In this document: positions 1-7,200 of the stretch, piece by piece
Layout of the letters: each line of letters begins with the position of its first letter
Position numbering within the stretch: the stretch's first letter is position 1
Assembly: GCA_934502905.1 (NCBI GenBank)
Contig: CAKSVK010000073.1
Span: 1 to 17,089, forward strand
Direction of reading: 5' to 3'
DNA from: an uncultured Chitinophagaceae bacterium
Lineage (GTDB): Bacteria > Bacteroidota > Bacteroidia > Chitinophagales > Chitinophagaceae
DNA length: 17,089 nucleotides
The notes under the pieces: model-generated
What the model saw: the letters and a program-made list of their open reading frames with translations, nothing else
The model's database searches: none
What the model was told of the DNA's origin: nothing
Made by a program: the position numbers and the translations under genes

Positions 1-938
1 AACAAAAGAGCCGGTAGCGAAAATACCAGCATCGCTCCTACCGACTTTTCATAGAGATTCTTTATAGGCTCCTTATCCGAAGGATTATACGCGGCAGCTT
101 TGGGAAACAATATGTCTGAAAAAACCTGGGATGGCATATCAACCAGATTACCAATACGTAAGCACGAGTTATAGTAAGCTGAAGAAGTAGTACCGAAGAA
201 CCTGGAGACAAGAAATATATCCGTATTCCGGAAAAGCATGGCGAACAGATTGTTGCCAAATACAAATTTCCCAAATCCCACCAGCCGGTTCATCCATTCC
301 CTGGCATTACCAATATCCCATTTAAGATAAGGGCTGATAAAATACGCCCCGGCAAGTGTTCCCGTGATCATAGAGACCAGGTAAATACCTGACAGGTGTA
401 TCGGTGTGGGAGAAAACCCTGCTACAACTGCCGCAATGATCAGGAGTAACAACACGCCCTGCCTTACACAATACATCCAGCAGTTTGCCCTGAAATCCAT
501 CCTGGAACTGAATATTATTTCAAAATGGCTGAATATCCATCCAACAAACAATGCGGGCAGATACCAGGACAGCATTACAGAAAGGGACGGTGCATTTAAC
601 CAGCCTGCCAGCGGCTTCGCCAGTGCCAGGAGCCCTACAGCAAATATGATGGTCACTGCCAGGGAGACCAGAAAAGTAGCCGATTGAATCACCCCCTGCA
701 GGTTGATGTCAGATTGTTGTGAAAACCTGATATAGGCATTTTTTATCAGGGTCAGTCGTATGGCTTCGCAAATAGTAGAAATAGTGATGAACAATCCCCA
801 TACACCAAAACTTTCAGGACCCAGCACCCTCGACAGCAGCATAAAAGACACAACACCTATACCCAGCACGGCAAATTTCTGGATGGCAGTGTATTTCGCA
901 GACTGAAGCCAAAAGGCATATTTTTTTGCTGCGCCCAT
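1..938 (-). CDS. Oligosaccharide flippase (Wzx-type, MATE/MVF-like), partial at C-terminus
   Basis: The frame is open from the ATG at 938 to the window edge, giving 312 codons without a stop, so the C-terminal part lies outside the window (family members are usually about 420-490 aa). The protein is strongly hydrophobic, with repeated membrane segments (for example near residues 20-36, 87-107, 160-175 and 185-200). It carries family-typical stretches: LLSRVLGPESFGVW at 34-47, NTDIFLVSRFFG at 238-249 and DILFPKAAA at 275-283. Flippases of this kind turn lipid-linked polysaccharide repeat units from the cytoplasmic to the periplasmic face of the inner membrane. The start overlaps the stop of the acyltransferase gene by one base (TAATG), which indicates translational coupling in the same operon. 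The family assignment is confident; the substrate is unknown. Confidence 0.9.
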   Translation of the reverse strand, partial: MGAAKKYAFWLQSAKYTAIQKFAVLGIGVVSFMLLSRVLGPESFGVWGLFITISTICEAIRLTLIKNAYIRFSQQSDINLQGVIQSATFLVSLAVTIIFAVGLLALAKPLAGWLNAPSLSVMLSWYLPALFVGWIFSHFEIIFSSRMDFRANCWMYCVRQGVLLLLIIAAVVAGFSPTPIHLSGIYLVSMITGTLAGAYFISPYLKWDIGNAREWMNRLVGFGKFVFGNNLFAMLFRNTDIFLVSRFFGTTSSAYYNSCLRIGNLVDMPSQVFSDILFPKAAAYNPSDKEPIKNLYEKSVGAMLVFSLPALL

Positions 939-1966
939 TATGTGGTTTTTACTTTAAGGCTGAATAACTTTTGAAACCCAAACCGCTTAAAGACCTTAAA
1001 TAACAAGATAGGGATAAGCAGCCCTCCTGTCCAGCAGGCCAGCAGCACCATCCCGGAAGGTATATTCATATTTAAAAACTTGAAAATATTCCGGATAATA
1101 GCGGCAACCGGTACGTGCAGGATATATATGTACAGGGAATACTTTCCAAGATATCCTAACCAGCCGGCAGCCCTGGCTGCTGATAAGCGATTAGAAATAA
1201 TATATACAAAATAGCAGGCAATAAGATTAACCAAAAGCATGGGCAAGATATATTCCGATTCCTGCTCCCTGACCATAAACCAGAAATATTGCCCGGCTAT
1301 AAATAGCGGGACTATGACCCATAGATACCGGATATCTAAAAAGACATTGCTTTGCTGCCTGTTAAAAAGTATAGGTGAAATAATAGTTCCGATAAGAAAA
1401 TAAATATAAAAGTTGAAAGAATCTGTCAGCAAGCTATAATCCTGCAGCGCAGGGATATAGGAAATAAAATGCATGACCAGCGCCAGCAGGCAGTGTATCC
1501 ATTTATTTTTTAAAAAATGCACATTACGTAACAAGATATACAGCAGGCTGGTATTAAAAAGCGCAAACAAATACCAAAGATGATCCACGGCCCGCGGTTG
1601 AATGAATACATTCAGCAAATCGCTCCAGCTTCTGCTGGCATTCGTATACCCGGAGAAAAAGATCTGCAGCATGGTTAGTCCGATACCCCAGAGAATATAT
1701 GGATACAACAGGGTCTGCACTTTATCCCTGAGCAGGTATTTACCGGATTTTTTATTCAGACTCATGGCGGCAAACACACCTGACAAAACAAAAAATACCG
1801 GCATCCTGAAATTATAAAAGACTTCCTGTACATTATACAGCCAATCACTTACCTCCATAGATGCCCGTCTCATCCCTACAGCTACGTGACGATATACCAC
1901 GAGCATAATTGCAATCCCTTTTGCATGATCAGCCCATGTAATCCTGTGTATTGCTTTATTTTGCAT
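938..1966 (-). CDS. Integral membrane acyltransferase (AT3 family, fucose 4-O-acetylase-like)
   Basis: This 342-aa polytopic membrane protein begins with a short cytoplasmic tail followed by DHAKGIAIMLVVYRHV (residues 13-28). That is the usual first-helix signature of acyltransferase family 3, and the conserved His is H27. A second family landmark, FRMPVFFVLSG, lies at 53-63. The rest is a series of about ten hydrophobic segments, and the length fits the family (about 330-380 aa). Related enzymes move acetyl or other acyl groups onto sugars of surface polysaccharides, often on lipid-linked repeat units. The gene begins 19 bases after the co-polymerase stop and ends in a one-base overlap with the flippase, so it very probably modifies the polysaccharide exported by this operon. 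The N-terminus most resembles the COG3594 group, but sugar, position and acyl group cannot be read from sequence. Confidence 0.87.
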   Translation of the reverse strand: MQNKAIHRITWADHAKGIAIMLVVYRHVAVGMRRASMEVSDWLYNVQEVFYNFRMPVFFVLSGVFAAMSLNKKSGKYLLRDKVQTLLYPYILWGIGLTMLQIFFSGYTNASRSWSDLLNVFIQPRAVDHLWYLFALFNTSLLYILLRNVHFLKNKWIHCLLALVMHFISYIPALQDYSLLTDSFNFYIYFLIGTIISPILFNRQQSNVFLDIRYLWVIVPLFIAGQYFWFMVREQESEYILPMLLVNLIACYFVYIISNRLSAARAAGWLGYLGKYSLYIYILHVPVAAIIRNIFKFLNMNIPSGMVLLACWTGGLLIPILLFKVFKRFGFQKLFSLKVKTT

Positions 1967-1985
1967 TATGCAAAGGGTCTGTCAT

Positions 1986-4151
1986 TTACAACTCGAGATT
2001 ATTTTTCTCTACCTTGTTTAAAATGGCACCGATAAATTTATCCCTGTTTTCCTGAAGGAACTTAATAGATTCCTGGTCTGCTGCGGTAAAATTGGCTTCC
2101 GAAGAGAATACAACAATTAATCCGTCTACAAACGGGAGCAACTCTTTTGTGTCAGCAAACTCGTTCATTGGGGCTCCTTCCAGCAATATAAAATCATACC
2201 TGTCCTTAAATTTGTCAAGATGTTTCAGCAAGTGGTTTTTAGGTAATATTTCTGTTGGTGTATAGTCGCCTCCTGCACAGCCTATAATGTCTATTCCTTC
2301 TATGGATGTTTTATTAATATACTCACTGAAAAACTTCTCATCTATCGACATCTTATCCATATCTAATCTTTCAAGGATATGCTGGGCATCGTTCAGCTTG
2401 GTAAGCTCGTTATCACAAAAATTCGTATCAATGATAAGCACGCTTTTTTTACCCAAAGAAAAAATATAAGCAAGCGCCTGCACCAACGTCGTTTTACCCT
2501 GCTGCGGCTTCATGCTTGAAAACAGGATGATCTTCTTCCCTCCGCTCTCCAGTTCATAGCGGAGTTTACGCAGCATCTCCATGAAAGTATTGTCCCTGCT
2601 TTTATCGTTCTGCTCTTCTACAACTGTTTCCAGTATTTTATTTCTGATCCTGATAAAGTTGATCGTGCCGATCAGTGGCAGCTTTGTAAGACTCTGGAAC
2701 CTGGAAGGTGTCTTATAGGTCTGGTCAAACAAAGCGATCAGGCATATTGCAAAAGTTGTGAAGAGTCCCGTTCCCAAAACCGAGGCAGCAATGATCATCA
2801 ATCTCCTGGAAGGTTCAGGCTTTAAGGCAGGTTGCCCGACAAGCGTTTGCTTGATATTTTCAGAACGGGTATCACTGAAGTTGAGCGCGGCATTCAGCTG
2901 ATCCTTAACAAGATTATATTCATTTCTTGCGATCTCTATCTCTTTATCATATTGCTGCACCGCGGCAGAGGTTGCTGCCATGCCCGATAAGCCGTTTTTA
3001 AGCCTGGAAATACTTGTTTCAAGCGATGCTATCCTTTGGTTGGCTCCTTCCAGCAACGCCTGTGCATCAATTCTGTTCTGCAGGAGCTCCTGCACGCTAA
3101 CCGCTTCTATGGCAGCGTTGCCGGCACCTCCGAAGTTGAGCTGCTGCATTTGATTGGAAACAGCATCTATTTTGTTTTTCAGGTCCTGGTCGCTGCCACC
3201 CTTTGATATATATTCAGCCTGCAGGTCATCATACTGTTTCTTTAAACGCAGGTATTCGCTATTGCTCTGGCTGACAGGCGCATCCACCGTAGTCAGTCCC
3301 TGGCTTTGGGCTTTATTTATCAACTCTGTAAGCTGGGCAACCCGGTACGCCTGGTTTTTTCGTACTCCCTGCTCTATGATCAGCGAATTTTCAAATGCCG
3401 CTATCTGGTTCAATACATTTGCACCTTCTACGCCGGCGTCAATCAGGCCACGGCTGGTAGCATACTCGTTTTTTTCAGCCTGTTTCTCTTCCAGTATGGC
3501 CCTCTTCCTGTTCACCAAGGAATCAAGCGTGGCAATAGACAGGTTGGTTCTTTGTTGCTCCCTGGAACTGTAGGTACGGATGAACTCGCTGCACACTGCA
3601 TTTACAATGAAGGCAGACATATCTGCATTTTCTGAAACGTATTGAACATTCAGATAATCAGACTTTAAATACCGCTCCACTTGCAGCACCTTTGCAATGC
3701 TAGCAGCATCATACCGCTGGGTTTCTAACAGTGTTAAAAGCGTTTTTTCTTCCGTTACGGTAGGGGAAAGCAATGTTGATTGGTCTATATGCTCCTGCAA
3801 TATCTTTATTGCCGTATCCTTTTGAAGGGCCGGCTTTGCCAGCGGTTTGAACGGCGCCTGAGACTGAAGATCGTGTAAGAGAAGCCGGTAGGAAACCAGG
3901 CTCAGCAGCTTTAAAGAAGTAATGTTTTCCCGCGCGTTGTTAAAGTTCAACTCGCTTTGTGTATAGTTCACCACATTATTTATGCCGGGCACATCACTTT
4001 CAGTGAACCCTGTGGAGATCTGCGCTGCGGATTTGTAGGTCTTCTTAAGATTTTTAGTCAGAAAAAATGAAACTACAAATGCTAAAAGCACACAGATCAG
4101 AATAATCCATTTCTGACGAAGGATCACCTTAAGCAAAAAATCAAATTCCAT
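1986..4151 (-). CDS. Polysaccharide co-polymerase with degenerate BY-kinase-like domain (Wzz/Wzc type)
   Basis: This 721-aa protein has the PCP-2a layout. It has a Wzz domain with the first membrane helix at about 16-33, a long coiled-coil-rich periplasmic part (about 200-425), a second helix at about 451-475, and a cytoplasmic P-loop domain to the end. Such proteins set chain length and drive export of capsule or exopolysaccharide. The kinase domain keeps the oligomerisation motif EX2RX2R (E525, R528, R531), a P-loop KPQQGKTT (548-555) and Walker A' LIIDTN (572-577). The Walker B position reads ILLEGAP (655-661), with Glu where Asp is usual, and there is no tyrosine-rich tail: the protein ends KNNLEL. 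Self-phosphorylation of the usual kind is therefore doubtful. The start is well supported by GGGAGG four bases before the ATG. It is the first gene of the transport operon. Confidence 0.9.
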   Translation of the reverse strand: MEFDFLLKVILRQKWIILICVLLAFVVSFFLTKNLKKTYKSAAQISTGFTESDVPGINNVVNYTQSELNFNNARENITSLKLLSLVSYRLLLHDLQSQAPFKPLAKPALQKDTAIKILQEHIDQSTLLSPTVTEEKTLLTLLETQRYDAASIAKVLQVERYLKSDYLNVQYVSENADMSAFIVNAVCSEFIRTYSSREQQRTNLSIATLDSLVNRKRAILEEKQAEKNEYATSRGLIDAGVEGANVLNQIAAFENSLIIEQGVRKNQAYRVAQLTELINKAQSQGLTTVDAPVSQSNSEYLRLKKQYDDLQAEYISKGGSDQDLKNKIDAVSNQMQQLNFGGAGNAAIEAVSVQELLQNRIDAQALLEGANQRIASLETSISRLKNGLSGMAATSAAVQQYDKEIEIARNEYNLVKDQLNAALNFSDTRSENIKQTLVGQPALKPEPSRRLMIIAASVLGTGLFTTFAICLIALFDQTYKTPSRFQSLTKLPLIGTINFIRIRNKILETVVEEQNDKSRDNTFMEMLRKLRYELESGGKKIILFSSMKPQQGKTTLVQALAYIFSLGKKSVLIIDTNFCDNELTKLNDAQHILERLDMDKMSIDEKFFSEYINKTSIEGIDIIGCAGGDYTPTEILPKNHLLKHLDKFKDRYDFILLEGAPMNEFADTKELLPFVDGLIVVFSSEANFTAADQESIKFLQENRDKFIGAILNKVEKNNLEL

Positions 4152-4155
4152 TTAA

Positions 4156-4161
4156 CCTCCC
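4156..4161 (-). promoter_or_regulatory. Shine-Dalgarno site of the co-polymerase gene
   Basis: GGGAGG on the minus strand lies four bases before the ATG at 4151. It fixes the start, and it stands out because the other starts in this window have no comparable motif, as is usual in Bacteroidota. Confidence 0.7.
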
Positions 4162-4185
4162 TTTCTTTTTGATATTCAATTAGTG

Positions 4186-4193
4186 CAAAAATA
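4186..4193 (-). promoter_or_regulatory. Candidate -7 promoter element of the polysaccharide operon
   Basis: The minus strand reads TATTTTTG, a full match to the Bacteroidota -7 consensus TAnnTTTG. Transcription would start near 4179, giving a leader of about 28 bases that contains the GGGAGG ribosome site. No convincing -33 TTTG was found at the expected distance, so the call rests on the -7 match and its position. The same bases form the T-run of the terminator described next. Confidence 0.4.
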
Positions 4194-4228
4194 GGAAACG
4201 ACAATAAACCACGGTTTATTATCGTTCC
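4186..4228 (-). terminator. Rho-independent terminator of the downstream giant esterase-like gene
   Basis: An interrupted inverted repeat at 4194-4228 can form on the minus strand a stem of about 14-15 pairs. The inner arms AATAAAC and GTTTATT enclose the loop CGTG. The outer arms (GGAACGAT and GTCGTTTCC) pair with one G-T wobble and one bulge. TATTTTTG follows directly. It lies 25-60 bases after the stop codon at 4253, the expected place for transcription to end. Confidence 0.65.
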
Positions 4229-4252
4229 CAATAAGCTGTTAGCCGCCTGTTT

Positions 4253-7200
4253 TTATTTAAGCCTGGTTATTTTGAACGTTTTTGGCGCCTCTCCCGGCAT
4301 ACCTGACACATACACGATCAGGGTTCCGGGATGCTGCATCCTGCTGCCTAAATTCAGGCTTTGCTGCCAGATTCCCGCCCGAACATCCGTGTATTCTGCC
4401 CTGTATACAGGCTTACCGCTCATATCCGTCACCATAATTGCCAGTTTGGGAACATTTTTCTTCAGGACCATTTGAAGCGTTATATTATCAACAAACGGGT
4501 TCGGATAACCGACCAGTTTCGTAATGGTCACATCAGGGTCCGCCGATACCGCCGTTTTCACCTCTTCCTCCGGCCGGCGCCTCAATCCTGCCACACCGCC
4601 GTTAACGCCGCCCATATCCGGTGCCTTCATAGCATGAATGCTGACACTGTTCAACCAGCCATAACCGCTGCTCGAATATACCCGTACTTTTATAGTGCCG
4701 GTCTCGTCAGGTTTGACCCCATACAATGTTACGGTATTCGCCGTATTGTTTACAGGATTGATGGACACTGATTTGTTACCCACACTGTAAATTGTATTAC
4801 CGGAACCTGCATAAGAGGTGCCTGCAAAGAATGTCAGGTTATAAACATAATCATGGTTGAGATTGACAAAGGAAAAATCTGCCGTGGCGGCGAAGCCAAT
4901 GTAGTAATTGGTTTTCATAACAGCATCCGGTACGGGACCGGAATTGTTGCCGGTAGTAGTACCAAATGAGGTAGTCACGTTGTTGAACGGTGCCCCTGCA
5001 ACAAAACTGATACCGGTACCCTGTGTCAGGGTATTGGTAAGGTTTGACAGGACAAATCCCTCGTATAAGGCAGTGTTGGTACTGTTCCAAACGGGGTTAT
5101 TGACCGAATTGTTGGTTGCGCTGTTCAATTGCAGGTTTACAGTATATGCTACTGTAGAAGCACCTGCCACAAGACTATAGTCTGAATAAACCGCTCCGTT
5201 CACCGCTCTTACCTTATAATAATAAGTAGTATTGGCAGACAAACCTGTATTGGTATAACCGGTAACATTCGCAGCCACCGTACCTATCAGGTTATAGACG
5301 CCTCCGGCAGCTGTGCTTCTCCACACCTCGAACCCTGTTCTGGGCTGGGGCAGGGAAGTCCAGTCCAGCCTGATCTGGTTTGCCGATGTACCATTCGCCG
5401 TTAAGTCGGCAGGTGCAGATAGAGAAGATACCGCAGGTCCATCATATTCAAATACCTGAATGGCATTCAAAGCGGCGCCGAAAGATCCCGGGGCCTTTTG
5501 CACGCTTACGGTGATGCTTCCATCAGCATCCGGAGAAACGCCGTTGATCCGGACGGTATTGTTGGTGTTATTCATATTGTTCAGCGTAACGCTTTGGGCG
5601 CCGATAGAATAGTTCGATATAATCGTTCCGCTGGAAGACTGCTGTTGCGCTGTCCATGAATATCCGCCAAAGAATACAACACTATATTTCTTATTGGCTG
5701 CCAGACTGGTAATTTTAAATTGTGTTGGCGAGCCTGCTGTGGTAGAATAGGCTGTTCTCAGCACATTATCCGGGAATACACCGGAATTATTGCCAGTAAC
5801 AGCACCATTGGAATTCGCGTACACCCAGTTATGCAATGTTAATAACCCGATACCGGAAACACTTCCATCGGTATAGGTGAGGTTATTCATCTGGTAGTTG
5901 ATCAGCGCATTGGCGGCCTTATTGGTATTGTTCCAGGGAGCCGCCTGGGGGTTTGCTGCATTAAAGTTGATATTGATCCCCTTTTGTTTCTTACCATCAA
6001 CGGTGACAGTGAATACCCTGCTTACACTTGCTTCAAAATTATTGGTAGCCTTTATATTGATATTATAAGTGCCCAGGTCACGCTCACCCGGGTTCAATGT
6101 CAGCAGGGCAGTTGTATTACCCGACGACGCGATAGTAGCAAAACCCGGCAGGTTATCGGAAGTAAAGGTCACCGTTGTGCCAGGGTTAGTAGTGGCGCTC
6201 AGCGCTACCACAACCACAGTATCGTTGTACAGGGAAGCGTTTGCAGGCGCATTGAATGCCACAGTTGATGCAGGATTAGCAGCCGTAGCCACACTGATCT
6301 CATTACTGAATCCCGATGTGCCGGCTTCGTTTACTTTCTTCACTTTATAGAAATAGATTGTACCGGCTGTAAGTCCGGCTGTATCTGCATAAGAAGCTAT
6401 GCTGCCGCTAACAAATTTCACCAGCTCGTAATTAGCTGTGTTGAGAGGCGAACGCCATATCTCCACACCATCCAATACACCCGCTCCGTTATTCCAGTTC
6501 AGCGAAATTGTCTTCGTATCCTGTGCAGTCCCGGCCAGGCCGGTGGCTGCCGTTGGCTGCGCAGGCAAAGCCTGGGTAGCTGCACTAACAGTTGCAGTAT
6601 ATGCTGAAGCGCCATGCTGCCCTACACTCTTTATACGGTAGTAATAGGTGGTAGAAGGCTCCAGCAACGAATCCGTAAATGTAACGTTATTGGCTGTCAC
6701 AGTTTTAACGATTGCATAATCCCCGGTGGAACTATTAGAACGGTATATCTCAAAACCGGTCTCATTGTTACTGTTATCCTGCCAGTTTAATTTGATCCTT
6801 CTGGACGACAGGGCGGTAGCCGTAAGGTTTGCCGGCGCCGCAGGTACAGCTCCGGTATTGGTTACGGCCTGTACAAATGCAGTGTTGGGTATAGCAACAA
6901 ACTGTCCTCCCGTTGCAGGGGTTTTCCAGCTGATATTCATCACCTCGGAACCTGTATTTTCAAAATACGTGATGGCAATGGGGTAAATGCCTGCCTGCAG
7001 GGTGATAGTCCCGTCTTTGCTTTGCGCGGTATGTTGTCCATCGTTGTTAACCAAAGCTGTTGCAGAATGATTGTAAGGTGATGTTACCTGGTTCCTTGCG
7101 CCCAGATACAGCTTGCTTCCTTCATCGGAATGCGTGCGGAAGGTGTACGATCCGGCAACACGGATATCAATATACCCTTCCCATAAGAATGCAAAGCGGT

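Noticed and set aside
62..274. 70-codon minus-strand open frame
   Set aside because: It is out of frame inside the flippase gene, whose own frame is open across the whole stretch with family motifs.
3154..3635. Two overlapping plus-strand open frames
   Set aside because: Both are antisense to the coiled-coil part of the co-polymerase, and their composition is that of a shadow frame.
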